Below are positions 53,320 to 63,000 of a stretch of DNA of 64,000 nucleotides, piece by piece. Source of the DNA: Kaistia soli DSM 19436 (GTDB taxonomy: Bacteria > Pseudomonadota > Alphaproteobacteria > Rhizobiales > Kaistiaceae); NCBI RefSeq assembly GCF_900129325.1, contig NZ_FQUP01000001.1, positions 1,116,001 to 1,180,000 on the forward strand, in the 5' to 3' direction. The notes under the pieces were generated by a model. The model was not told the DNA's origin, did no database searches, and saw only the letters and a program-made list of their open reading frames with translations. The first letter of the stretch is position 1. Each line of letters opens with the position of its first letter. A program made the position numbers and the translations under genes.

Positions 53320-54099
53320 CTATCGCGGCGAGTCACCCTCCGGAAGGAACATGCCGTTGGTCATGAACGCCACTTCGGTCCGATTGCGGGCATTGAGCTT
53401 CTTCATGATGTTGCGGATGTGAACCTTGACGGTGCACTCCCCCATGTTGAGCTCATAGGCGATCAACTTGTTCGGCTGGCCACGACGCAGCGCTTTGACC
53501 ACCTCGGCCTGGCGCGCGGTGAACAGCGAGCGCTCGCCCTCCTTGCGCGATGCGACCTGATCTGCCGCCGTGCGGCTCTTGAGAAGCGCGCTGGCGGGAA
53601 TGAACACCCCTCCCGCGCGGACCAGACGTATGGCCTTTACGGCCACGTCAAGATGGATGCTGCTCGGAATATATCCGCTCGCGCCATGCTCGATCGCATC
53701 CAACATCTGATCGGGATTTTCGCTATCCGACATGATGACGAACCGCGCCTGCGGATCGATCATCTTCATCCTCGCCAAATCGCGATGCAGGACATTCTCG
53801 GTTGCGGATAGTCCAACTGCACAAAGGAGTACGATTGAACTTCCTGCCCCCCGATCAAACCGCTGCCATTCGTCCACGTCAGCAAATGTCAGGATGGCGC
53901 AGTCGCTTTCGATATCGCAGAGACAGCGCGCCAAACAATCACGAGCGAACGCATTCTCATCGATAATGGCGATACTGTCCTTTATATCGAACCCTTCGGA
54001 CAGATTATTCCCGTCTCTACCACTATCGATCACATTTTCCGGCAGTGCTTCAATCAGGCTCATTTTATGTGGAACGGAATTATGCCTGTTCATCAACAT
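53320..54099 (-). CDS. LuxR-family regulator with degenerate receiver domain (right flank of EPS island)
   Basis: A 259-residue paralogue of the regulator at 26140. The receiver-like region keeps IIDEN at the acidic pair, but has SIVLLCAVGLSA where the acceptor Asp should be, and GYIPSS in place of the Lys region. Shared blocks with the paralogue are GYIPSS, LVxAGGVFxPAxxLL and TVKVHIRNxMK. The HTH is intact (FTARQAEVVKALRRGQPNKLIA). The start is uncertain: ATG codons at 54099, 54093 and 54063 are possible and none has a strong ribosome site. It points toward the sugar operon it faces and likely regulates the island without phosphorylation. Confidence 0.85.
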   Translation of the reverse strand: MLMNRHNSVPHKMSLIEALPENVIDSGRDGNNLSEGFDIKDSIAIIDENAFARDCLARCLCDIESDCAILTFADVDEWQRFDRGAGSSIVLLCAVGLSATENVLHRDLARMKMIDPQARFVIMSDSENPDQMLDAIEHGASGYIPSSIHLDVAVKAIRLVRAGGVFIPASALLKSRTAADQVASRKEGERSLFTARQAEVVKALRRGQPNKLIAYELNMGECTVKVHIRNIMKKLNARNRTEVAFMTNGMFLPEGDSPR

Positions 54100-54850
54100 T
54101 TTGACATACCCGATTGCTAGTGTGTCGATTAATTCCCTGCCCAGTGGCCTCAGCTACTCGTCGAAAAACAGCCAGTCGGTGGATGACGAGTTCGAAAGCT
54201 TAACAGAATGCAACTTATAGCAGTTTAATGAATCGATCAACCTCGATCGCGGTACAGCTGTGGGGCCATGAGGATTACTCCGTCTATCCACCAAACGAAT
54301 TACTCACATCCCTTGAATCCAGAGGGGCGACTTTGGCCGCAATCCTTGGTTAAATACGAAACTTTCAGCACGACTGGTCCAAAATGATGCCATGCGACAT
54401 CCATATTGCACCGCAGCATATTATTTTCATCCATATAAGTCCAGTCGATTCTCTCGACGACGCTTGTCGGTCGAGAAGACATTGAATTTATACTGCTTAA
54501 GCTGAGAGTCTTCCTGCGCCGCAACAGTCGTCCAGTCGACTGGATAGTCCCCTGGGCGGGGCCGTTACGTCCCGGCCAACGGGGAGCATCCGCGGGATGT
54601 GTATTCGCAGCAGCAGGCCGGTAACCGGTAAGGACAAGCCTCGGACGGTTGCCAGATTGCGTCCTGCCTCACCCGGCCGGGACGTGCCACCCGCGCAGTA
54701 TGTCGGAGACCTGGGAGATTTCTTAAGGATGGACCAAATTCAACCACCGCATCGCCCATAAGGCGAGCTTAGCTGGCCGCATTAGTCATTCATGGATGCT
54801 TAAATGACCGCAGCTCTGCTTCGATCTAATCCTTTTGGCCGATACCGACA
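54100..54850. other. AT-rich gene-free region between the EPS island and the type I secretion operon
   Basis: About 750 bases without a convincing gene. Two short minus-strand frames (about 54300-54524 and 54565-54759) have no ribosome site or motif. The first 400 bases are much more AT-rich than the window average and probably include the promoter of the LuxR-type gene. TCCAGTCGACTGGA at 54531-54544 is a perfect 14-base palindrome. No terminator with a T-run was found for the HlyD gene. Confidence 0.5.
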
Positions 54851-56257
54851 TCAGGGCTCGCGAATGGCGTTGTCAAGCCCGCGAAGGATCGGGTAGAGCA
54901 GATAGGACATCACCGTCCGGCGGCCGACTTTGATTTCCGACGAGACCGACATGCCTGGCAGCAGCGAAACCGGCACGCCATCCACCTTGAGCCTGTTGTC
55001 CGAGAGCGCGACGCGCGCGCGGAAATACGGCAACGCAGACTGGCTGGCTGTCGTCTCCTGCTGGTTCGGCGTAAATGCGTCCCGACTGATCGTGCGGATC
55101 GATCCGGCTGCCGTCCCGTATTTCTGAAACGGATAGGCGTCGAACTTGACCCGCACCGCATCACCGGTTTCGATCCGACCAATGTCGCGGGCGTTGACCG
55201 AAACCTCAGCTTCCAACGGCACGTTGAGCGGTACGAGCGTGACGATCGGCTCAGCCTCACGCACCACAGAGCCGATCGAGCGCTGAGCCAGATCGAGCAC
55301 GACAGCATCAGCCGGCGCGGTCAGCGCGACGAGGTTACGACGGAGCTTCATCTTCTTGAGCTCCTCATCGACCGTATCGCGTTGATTGCGAACCTCGACC
55401 AGCTTCTCCATGGTCGTGCGGCGAAAGTCGTCGATGAAGGCCTGCCGATCGGCCTTCAGCTTCGCCAAAAGATGGGTTCCCTGCGCGCGTTTGCCGTGGA
55501 GCGCCGCGATGCTTGCGTCGACATCGAGGCGTGCGTCGCGCGAGCTGAGCAGATTGACCAGCGAGCCGAACTCCTTCTTGTAGAGCGTGTCGCGCGCCGT
55601 CTCGATCAGCTGCAGGTTTTCACGCCGTGCCGCGAGAATCGCCTCCTGCTCCGTGCCCGACTGCAGGTCGGCCGCCTGCCCTGCGATCTGCTGGTCGAAA
55701 TTTTGCAATTGCGACAGCCGAAAGGCCTGCCGCTGGCCGAAAAGTTCGACTTGCAGCAATTCGTCGGCCGTGTTGCCAGCCCCCAGACCGTAGTCGTCGC
55801 CGCGGATCTCTGCTTCCATCCGCTTCACCTGGGCATCGAAAGCCCTGAACTTCGCCTCGAGCTGGTCGACATCGGATTGACTGAAGGTCGCGTCAAGCCG
55901 CGCCAGCGTCTGGCCTGCATGAACGGTCTCGCCAACGGCGACATCGATCGAGCGAATGATCGAGGTTTCAAGAGGCTGGACGACGATTGTAGGCTTGGTG
56001 GTGACGAGCTTGCCCGGCGCGACCACGACTTCGTCGACAGAGGCGAGCGAGGCCCATAATGCGGTCGAACCCAGAAGGGCGATGATGCCATAGAGTGTGA
56101 TGCGTGCGACGCGGGGCGGATCGCGCTCCTCGAGTTCGAGCGCGTCGGACTGGAATTCCGCGATAACAGTGCGATGCAGCGGAACGGGAACTAACGAGGA
56201 GCGGCGCTCCGGGGGAACCGGCTCGCTGCCTTCGGTCGATCGGACATTGGCGTTCAT
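54851..56257 (-). CDS. HlyD family type I secretion membrane-fusion protein
   Basis: A 468-residue adaptor linking the inner-membrane ABC exporter to an outer-membrane TolC-type channel, which is not encoded here. There is one N-terminal membrane helix (about residues 50-72). A biotinyl-lipoyl-like half follows (VVAPGKLVTTKPTIVVQPLETSIIRSIDVAVGETVHAGQTLARLD), then a long coiled coil. The second lipoyl half and beta barrel read LTAPADAVVLDLAQRSIGSVV and GDAVRVKFDAYPFQKYGTAAG. The C-terminal signature LLPGMSVSSEIKVGRRTVMSYLLYPI is typical of HlyD/PrtE. Its start overlaps the ABC gene's stop. Confidence 0.93.
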   Translation of the reverse strand: MNANVRSTEGSEPVPPERRSSLVPVPLHRTVIAEFQSDALELEERDPPRVARITLYGIIALLGSTALWASLASVDEVVVAPGKLVTTKPTIVVQPLETSIIRSIDVAVGETVHAGQTLARLDATFSQSDVDQLEAKFRAFDAQVKRMEAEIRGDDYGLGAGNTADELLQVELFGQRQAFRLSQLQNFDQQIAGQAADLQSGTEQEAILAARRENLQLIETARDTLYKKEFGSLVNLLSSRDARLDVDASIAALHGKRAQGTHLLAKLKADRQAFIDDFRRTTMEKLVEVRNQRDTVDEELKKMKLRRNLVALTAPADAVVLDLAQRSIGSVVREAEPIVTLVPLNVPLEAEVSVNARDIGRIETGDAVRVKFDAYPFQKYGTAAGSIRTISRDAFTPNQQETTASQSALPYFRARVALSDNRLKVDGVPVSLLPGMSVSSEIKVGRRTVMSYLLYPILRGLDNAIREP

Positions 56258-58398
56258 GCGAGCTGCCTTGTCTGCTGGGACCAGAGATGCCGGTAGATCT
56301 GGCAGCGCGCGACAAGGGCCTCGTGGCGTCCAAGATCAGCGATGCGGCCGCGTTCGATAACGAGAATGGCGTCGGCATCGGTCAGAGTCGAAAGCCGGTG
56401 CGAGACGATGATCACCGTTCGTCCCTCGGCGATGCGCCTGAGGTTCTGGCGGATGATCGCCTCGCTGTCGGGGTCGAGCGCGCTCGTCGCCTCATCGAGG
56501 ATGAGCAGCCGCGGATTGGTGATCAGCGCACGAGCGATCGCCAGGCGCTGTTTCTGCCCGCCGGAAAGGTTCGCGGCGTTCTCCTCCAGCATGGTTTCGA
56601 GACCGCGCGGCAGACGCTCGATGAATTCGTCGGCGCCGGCGATCCGGGCAGCCTCGGCGATCTCCTCGATGCTCGCGTCGGGCTTGGCCGCCGCGATATT
56701 ATCGCGCACAGACCCGCGGAACAGGAAGCTGTCCTGCAGGACGACGCCGATGCTCTTGCGGAGATGTACAAGATCGAGTTCGCGGCTGTCATACCCATCG
56801 AGGCGGACGAGCCCCTGCTGGATGCCATAGAGGCCCTGGATGAGCCGGGTGACTGTTGTCTTGCCTGAGCCGCTCTTGCCAACGATGCCGAAGACGGATC
56901 CGGCCGGAACCGTGAAGGAAACATCGTCGAGCGCCGGCGTTCCCTCGGTGCCATAGCGGAAGGAGACGTTGGCAAATTCGACCCGGCCCGCTAGACGCGG
57001 CTGCAGCCCCCGTCCCCGCCCGAACTGCTCGCGTCGCTGGTTCATGATCTCGCCCAGCATACGCACGGAAAGCGCGACGTCCTGGTATTCGTGCACCATG
57101 GTCACGATCTGGACCAGCGGGCCGGAGACGCGTCCAGCCAGCATGTTGAACGCGACCAGCGCGCCGATCGTCATGCTTCCATTGAAGACGTCGAGCGCGC
57201 CAAGACCAATGATTGCGACGCTCATCAGCTTTTCCAGGAGGCCGGTAACGGCCTGCGCAATGGTCGAGATCTTCTCGACGCGGAAGCGGACCGACACGGC
57301 CTGGGCCGACCCATCGTCCCAGGCCCGGCGTTGACGCGGCTCGAGCGCCAGGGACTTGACGGTGCGCATGCCATGCACCGATTCAACGAGTTGGGCCTGG
57401 CGCTCGCCCTCGGCCTCATACAGGGCCTTCAGGCGGCGGCGGAACGGACCGACCAGCATCATCACGACGAGGCCGACCAAGGCCGTGAAGCCGAGCACGA
57501 CCAGGGTCAACTTCACGCTGTACAGCATCAGGACTGGCAGGAAGACGAACAGGGAAAGCCCGTCGAGCAGGGTCAGGAACAGCCGACCGGTCAGGAACTC
57601 GCGGATGCGGCCGACCTGCTGCATGTGCTTGACGAGAACGCCGGCAGAGGTCTGCTCGAAGAGCGCGATCGGGAGGTCAAGCAGATGCCCGAATGTCCGC
57701 GTTGCGACCCGGATGTCGATCTTGTTGGTGGCGTAGAGCAGCAGGTAGCGGCGAAGGAACGTGAATGCGGCGTCGAAGATCAAGGCCGCGCCGACGCCGA
57801 TCGTCAGCACCGTCAGCGTCGCATAGCTTTGGTGCACCAGAACCTTGTCGATGACGATCTGGAAGAAGATCGGCGTCGCCAGTCCGAGCGCATAAAGTAC
57901 GAGCGCTGCGAGTGCCACATCGCGGAACAGCTTGCGCTGACGGACAAGCTCAGGAATGAACCAGCGGAACCCGAAAGGCTGCTCTTCGTCGAGCAGCCCG
58001 TGCGACCGCTTGAGGAGGATCACTGTCCCGTCCCAGACGCCCGAAAGCCGCCTCTGATCGAGCAGCAGCATTTCGGGCCGGACCGCGAGGGGATCGAGCA
58101 CGCGGACCAGCGTCTCGCCATTGCTCTCCAGGAGCCCCGCGATCACCACCCAGTTGCCATTCTCGAGCCGCGCCAGGATCGGATAGGCGCCGCCGAGCTT
58201 TGTCAAAGCCGCGAAGCTCAGCCGGGCCTGCTTCGCGCGAAGGCCCGCGCCCTTTGCCATGCGCAACAACTGCCTGGCAGCGACCGGCGACCCGTCGAGC
58301 GAATGATCATGCATCAAACGTTCGGGCGAGAGGTCGACCCCGTGGTGACGGGCGACGAGGGCCAGGCATTGAAGCCCGGTATGAGGGGTGCCGGCCAT
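56254..58398 (-). CDS. Type I secretion ABC exporter with C39-like domain (HlyB type)
   Basis: A 714-residue inner-membrane exporter. The first 130 residues are a C39 peptidase-like domain in which the catalytic Cys position is Thr (HTGLQCLALVARHHG), so it should bind but not cleave the substrate. Six membrane helices follow from about residue 160. The ATPase domain is complete: GIVGKSGSGKTTVTRLIQ (Walker A), NLSGGQKQRLAIARAL (signature), LLILDEATSALD (Walker B) and IIVSHRLSTL (H-loop). The large DUF4082/cadherin-repeat protein at the head of the operon is the obvious substrate. Confidence 0.94.
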   Translation of the reverse strand: MAGTPHTGLQCLALVARHHGVDLSPERLMHDHSLDGSPVAARQLLRMAKGAGLRAKQARLSFAALTKLGGAYPILARLENGNWVVIAGLLESNGETLVRVLDPLAVRPEMLLLDQRRLSGVWDGTVILLKRSHGLLDEEQPFGFRWFIPELVRQRKLFRDVALAALVLYALGLATPIFFQIVIDKVLVHQSYATLTVLTIGVGAALIFDAAFTFLRRYLLLYATNKIDIRVATRTFGHLLDLPIALFEQTSAGVLVKHMQQVGRIREFLTGRLFLTLLDGLSLFVFLPVLMLYSVKLTLVVLGFTALVGLVVMMLVGPFRRRLKALYEAEGERQAQLVESVHGMRTVKSLALEPRQRRAWDDGSAQAVSVRFRVEKISTIAQAVTGLLEKLMSVAIIGLGALDVFNGSMTIGALVAFNMLAGRVSGPLVQIVTMVHEYQDVALSVRMLGEIMNQRREQFGRGRGLQPRLAGRVEFANVSFRYGTEGTPALDDVSFTVPAGSVFGIVGKSGSGKTTVTRLIQGLYGIQQGLVRLDGYDSRELDLVHLRKSIGVVLQDSFLFRGSVRDNIAAAKPDASIEEIAEAARIAGADEFIERLPRGLETMLEENAANLSGGQKQRLAIARALITNPRLLILDEATSALDPDSEAIIRQNLRRIAEGRTVIIVSHRLSTLTDADAILVIERGRIADLGRHEALVARCQIYRHLWSQQTRQLA

Positions 58399-58425
58399 GA
58401 TCTGCCTTGAACGGGGGTTGCCGCG

Positions 58426-58734
58426 TCAGTTGAAATTCGGCGAGGCGTTGACGGCGCTGGCAGCCTCACGGCCGATCTCTGCAACCGGCGCCTTCGGCAT
58501 GTCGGCGACCCGGCGGATCGCCCCGGCCTCGACGAGACCGTTCAGGGCCTTCTGCAGCAGGTCCATCGAATTGGCGAAGGCATCGACAGGCATGATCACG
58601 CGCTGGCGGAAGACAGCCTTCGGATTGTTGTTCTGGTCTCGCTCTTCGGGCGAAAGACTCACGAAGTCGATGCGTACGATCGAACCGGTTATCGTGATCT
58701 CGCCGACGCCATCGGCATAGATTTCGTCAGACAT
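58426..58734 (-). CDS. Small conserved-looking protein in the type I secretion operon
   Basis: A 102-residue protein beginning MSDEIYADGVGEITITGSIVRIDFVSL; the rest includes RQRVIMPVDAFANSMDLLQKALNGLVEAGA. The pattern of beta strands followed by a single helix faintly recalls DUF3467-type proteins, but I cannot assign it. No signal peptide or membrane segment is present. AAGGAGAGTCCC precedes the ATG. It sits 27 bases ahead of the ABC exporter gene, so a role in secretion or its regulation is possible. Confidence 0.7.
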   Translation of the reverse strand: MSDEIYADGVGEITITGSIVRIDFVSLSPEERDQNNNPKAVFRQRVIMPVDAFANSMDLLQKALNGLVEAGAIRRVADMPKAPVAEIGREAASAVNASPNFN

Positions 58735-58785
58735 GGGACTCTCCTTTGCTGAATCTCAGAAAATGGAACAGCCCGCGGTGGCCAG

Positions 58786-60009
58786 TCAGGCATGCGCGGT
58801 CAGTTGCCAGGGTGGGAACGGATCGATGAGATGGGTGGCGGACGCGGGGTCGAAGCCGGTTTCCGGACCGACAAGGGCGGAGTCGAGCGCCGCACGCAGC
58901 GCCGCTTCGTCGAGGCCCGCGCCGATGAAGACAAGCTCCTGCCGACGATCGCCCCAGCCCGCACGCCAATGACGCTCGATCAAGGCACGAAAGATCGGGC
59001 TCGCCGGCCACGCGGCGCGCGGCACGGTCGCCCACCAGAAGCCTTTTGAATCGAACCGTCGCTGGGTTCCCGCGATCGAGAGAAGCCCGACCTGATCCGG
59101 GCGCGTTGCCAGCCAGAAATGCCCCTTGGCGCGCAGCAGGCCCGGCCAATCCGTCTCGATGACGGCGAGAAGGCGTGCCGGATCGAAAGGACGCCGCGCC
59201 CGGTATACAAAGCTGCTGATGCCATATTCTTCGGTCTCGGGCACATGGTCCGAAGCGCCGAAGAGTTCCTTGTGCCAGAGGGGATGACGTGCCGCTCTGG
59301 CGGCGTCGAACAATCCGGTATCAAGCACGGCACCAGCCGGCAGATCACCGAAGTCGGTTTCGATGACGCGCGCATCGGCGTTGAGCGCCGCGATGATGCG
59401 ACGGACAGCGAGGCGGTCGGCAGCGCTCGCCGAGGAGATCTTGTTGACGACCACGATGTCAGCGAACTCGACCTGCTCGACGAGGAGGTCAGTCAGGCTG
59501 CGCGTGTCGTCGCCGTCGCGGCTCTCCCCCCGGTCCACAAGGCGCTCGCGGCTCCCGAAGATCGTGAGGAAGTTCGCAGCATCCACCACCGTGACCATCG
59601 TGTCGAGGCGTGCGATGTCGGCCAGCGCCGCTCCCGCCTGGTCGCGGAACGAAAAGGTGGCGGCAATCGGCAGCGGCTCTGCGATACCCGTCGCCTCGAT
59701 CAGCAGGTAGTCAAACCGGCCCTCGGCGGCCAGGCGGCGAACCTCGCCGAGGAGGTCGTCGCGCAGGGTGCAGCAGATGCAGCCATTCGACAGTTCGACC
59801 AGCGTTTCCTCGGTTCGCGAGAGATTGCCACCATCACGCACGAGGTCGGCGTCAATGTTGACCTCGCTCATGTCGTTGACGATCACCGCGACGCGGCGGC
59901 CCTCGCGGTTGCAGAGAACATGGTTCAGGAGGGTCGTCTTGCCCGACCCGAGAAAGCCGGTGAGGACCGTGACAGGCAGCCGATGGTCCTGTGCAAGGGG
60001 AAGCGCCAT
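58786..60009 (-). CDS. CobW/COG0523 family GTP-binding metallochaperone (ZigA/YciC-like)
   Basis: A 407-residue cytoplasmic GTPase. The P-loop is [17 protein letters not shown], the metal-binding CxCC motif is in [11 protein letters not shown], the Walker B region is [13 protein letters not shown], and VVVNK is the guanine-specificity motif. The C-terminal CobW_C domain follows ([38 protein letters not shown]). Relatives deliver zinc, cobalt or iron to enzymes, and many are controlled by Zur. It starts 9 bases after the stop of the giant protein gene, so it appears to be in the secretion operon, an unusual place. Confidence 0.91.
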   Translation of the reverse strand: MALPLAQDHRLPVTVLTGFLGSGKTTLLNHVLCNREGRRVAVIVNDMSEVNIDADLVRDGGNLSRTEETLVELSNGCICCTLRDDLLGEVRRLAAEGRFDYLLIEATGIAEPLPIAATFSFRDQAGAALADIARLDTMVTVVDAANFLTIFGSRERLVDRGESRDGDDTRSLTDLLVEQVEFADIVVVNKISSASAADRLAVRRIIAALNADARVIETDFGDLPAGAVLDTGLFDAARAARHPLWHKELFGASDHVPETEEYGISSFVYRARRPFDPARLLAVIETDWPGLLRAKGHFWLATRPDQVGLLSIAGTQRRFDSKGFWWATVPRAAWPASPIFRALIERHWRAGWGDRRQELVFIGAGLDEAALRAALDSALVGPETGFDPASATHLIDPFPPWQLTAHA

Positions 60010-60018
60010 GCTGTCCCC

Positions 60019-63000
60019 CTATGCCGCCAGCTGTTGCCGGAAGACGACATCCACATAGTAGTTGGTGTCGTTGTAGCTGCTGGTGGGGAACGCTCCCGAA
60101 GACCCATAGGAATAGACGCCGTTGCCGCCCGACAGGATGGAGGCGAGAGCACGGAGGTCGCCGTTTGCGATCTGCGAGGCAAGGCCTTGCGACGTAGCTG
60201 AGTAATGACCATCGGTGCTGTAGGAGACCACATAGGTCGTGTCGGCGTTGACCGCGACCGGCGTATCGAGGGTTGCCTGCTGCCAGCCGCTCGCGGTCTC
60301 GTTCGAGAAGGTCACCGATGAGAGCAAAGTGCCGCTGGCGGTCCAGAGATAGCCGGTATGGGTGCCGGTGTTGTCGGCGGCTTTGTAGAAGCGGATATCG
60401 GTAATCCAACCGGCAACGTCGGTCTGGAACTTCATGCCAAGGTTGACCGGATTGGTGTCTGACGCCGAGACAAGGGTCGGCGTGGTGTTCGAGGTAAAGA
60501 TGCTCTGGGGCAGGCTTTGTCCGCCCTGCGGCAGCACCGAAAGGGAAACCTGCGCCGAAGCCGTCCCGCTATGGCCATCCGAGATCGAATAGGTGAAGCC
60601 GGCCGTGCCGGAATAACCATCGGTCGGCGTGAACGTGATCGTATTCGACTGAGCATTGAAGACGGCATTGCCGTTGCTGGCATTGCTGACGCCCGTCACG
60701 TGGAGCGCGTCGCCGTTGGCGTCGCTGTCATTGGCGAGCAAGGCCGAGGCCTGAATGACGAGCGAGGTATTGCCTGGCGTCGACAAGCCACTGTCATTGG
60801 TCGCCACGGGGGCCAGATTGCCAGTCGCCGGTGAATAGACAACGTCGACCCAATAATTGGTCGCATTGTAGTTCTGATTGGGAAACTCGTTCCCGGATCC
60901 ATAGGCGTAGACGCCGTTGCCCCCGCTGCTGCCGCTCGAAGGTGCCGTCAGCGGTCCGCTGGTGTGGCTGCTGGAGAAATAGTTTGCCGTGACAGCATAG
61001 CTGCCGTTCGACTGGTAACTGGCGATATAAGTCGACCCCGCCGCGATCGCGACCGGCTGCGAGAGTGTGGCCGTCTGCCAGCCGCTTGCGCTCTCATTGG
61101 AGAAGGTGACGGTGGCAAGAAGCGTTCCGTTGCTGGACCACAGCGATCCCGTATGCGTTCCCGTGTCCTGCGCGCTCTTGTAGTAGCGCAGGCCCGTGAT
61201 GGTGCCGGCTCCAGATGCGATGAACTTGACGCCGAGCTCAACCGGGGAGCCGTCATTGACGGACGCAACCGCCGGCGTATCGCCCGCCTCGAAGAGGCTC
61301 ACCGCCGTGCTGGGTACCTCGATCAACATCGATGCGTTGGCCGAGGCACTGCCACCATGCCCGTCCGAGACGGTGTAGGTGAAGCTCGCCGGTCCGGCAT
61401 AGCCGGCCGCAGGGGTGAAGGTGATCGTCGAGGCCTGCGCATTGAGCTGGACAGTGCCATTGCTCGGGTTGCTGACAGCGGAGATCGTCAGCGCATCGCC
61501 ATTGGCGTCGGTGTCATTGGCAAGCAGCTCACCAAAGGTGAAGACACGCGGCACGTCCTGTGTCGCCGAGAGACCGTTATCATTGACGGCCACCGGCGCG
61601 ACGTTTTCCATCGCATGATTGAAGACGACGTCGACCCAGTAATTGCTGGCATTGTAGCTGTTGGTCGGGAAAACACTGGACGAGGAATAGGCGTAAAGGC
61701 CATTTCCGCCGGAAGATGCCGACGACGGTGCCGTCAATGTGTCATTGCCACGGCTGGTAGAGAAGTAGTTGCCTGTCGCCACATAGGTGCCGGTGGTGTG
61801 ATAGGAGGCGATATAGGTCGTCCCCGCCGTGACCTGGACCGGATTGGACAGGACGGCAGTCTGCCAGCCGCTCGCCGTCTCGTTGACGAAGGTGACGGTG
61901 GCAAGGCGGGTTCCAGTAGCGGTCCAGAGCGAGCCGGAATGGCTGCCGGTGTCCCCTGCGGCCTTGTAGAACTTGATGCCGGTGATGGTGCCATCGGTCG
62001 AGGACACGAACTTCATGCCGAGTTCGACCGGCTGCCCCGTTTCGGAACCGCCGCTCGGACCGTCGGTCGATTGGAAGACCGAGACGCTGACAGGCGCGGC
62101 ATCGATCGAGAGGCCGACATTGGCCTGGCTGGTGCCGCCGCGCCCGTCGGAGATCGTGTAGCTGAAGCCTCCCGTACCCGAATAGCCCGATGTCGGCGTG
62201 AACGTGATCGTGCCGGCCGCCTGGTTGAGACTGACGGTGCCGTTCAAAGCCTGTCCGACCGTTGTGATCTTCAGCGCGTCATCATTGGGGTCGTTGTCGT
62301 TGGCGAGAAGCGCAGCGATCGAAAACGTGCGTGCGATGTTCTTTTCGACGAGCAGCCCGGTGTCGTCCGTGGCCGTCGGCGCCGTGTTCGGCCCCGCGTC
62401 AAGAACCACATCGACCCAGTAATTGGCGCCGCTCGCGCTGTCGGTTGGGACATTCGTCGGGAAAGCGCTGGTCGCCCCATAGGCGTAGACGCCGCCGCCC
62501 GGCTGCACAGTGACCTGGCCGTTGGAATAGGTCGTGTTGAAATAGCCGTCGTCGACGGAATAAAAGCCGTCGCTGTGATAGGAGGCGACATAGGTCGTCC
62601 CGGCGGCGATCGCGACGGGACTGGAGAACGTGACGGTCTGCCAGCCGGACAGGGATTCTCCGGTCGAGACCCCCGTTGCCAGCAGTGTGCCGTCCACGGT
62701 CCAGAGACTGACCGAATGCGAACCGGTATTGTAGAAGCCCTTATAGAAGCGGATGCCTTCGACAAGGCCGCCGTTCTTCGTCTGGAAGCGGACGCCGAGT
62801 TCCACGCCATCGCGATCACGCGCGGTTTCCACGGTTGGCTTCGCCGCCATGGTCCACAGACCCGTCTCGTTCGGGAGCGTGACCGAAACCTGCTTGCCGG
62901 CGGAAGGGGTTTCCAGATTGAGGCTGTCATCGACGGCCCGCGACAGGATCGTATAGGTCCCGCTAGCCTGAACGACCCAGTTGTAGCTCCAGTTGTTTCG

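Noticed and set aside
53080-53811. 243-codon plus-strand frame
   Set aside because: Mostly antisense to the LuxR-type gene at 53320-54099; no motif of its own.
60019-62860. Regular repeats of about 780 bases considered as a possible CRISPR or DNA satellite
   Set aside because: They are in-frame protein repeats (DUF4082 plus cadherin-like units) that diverge at the DNA level as expected for coding repeats.
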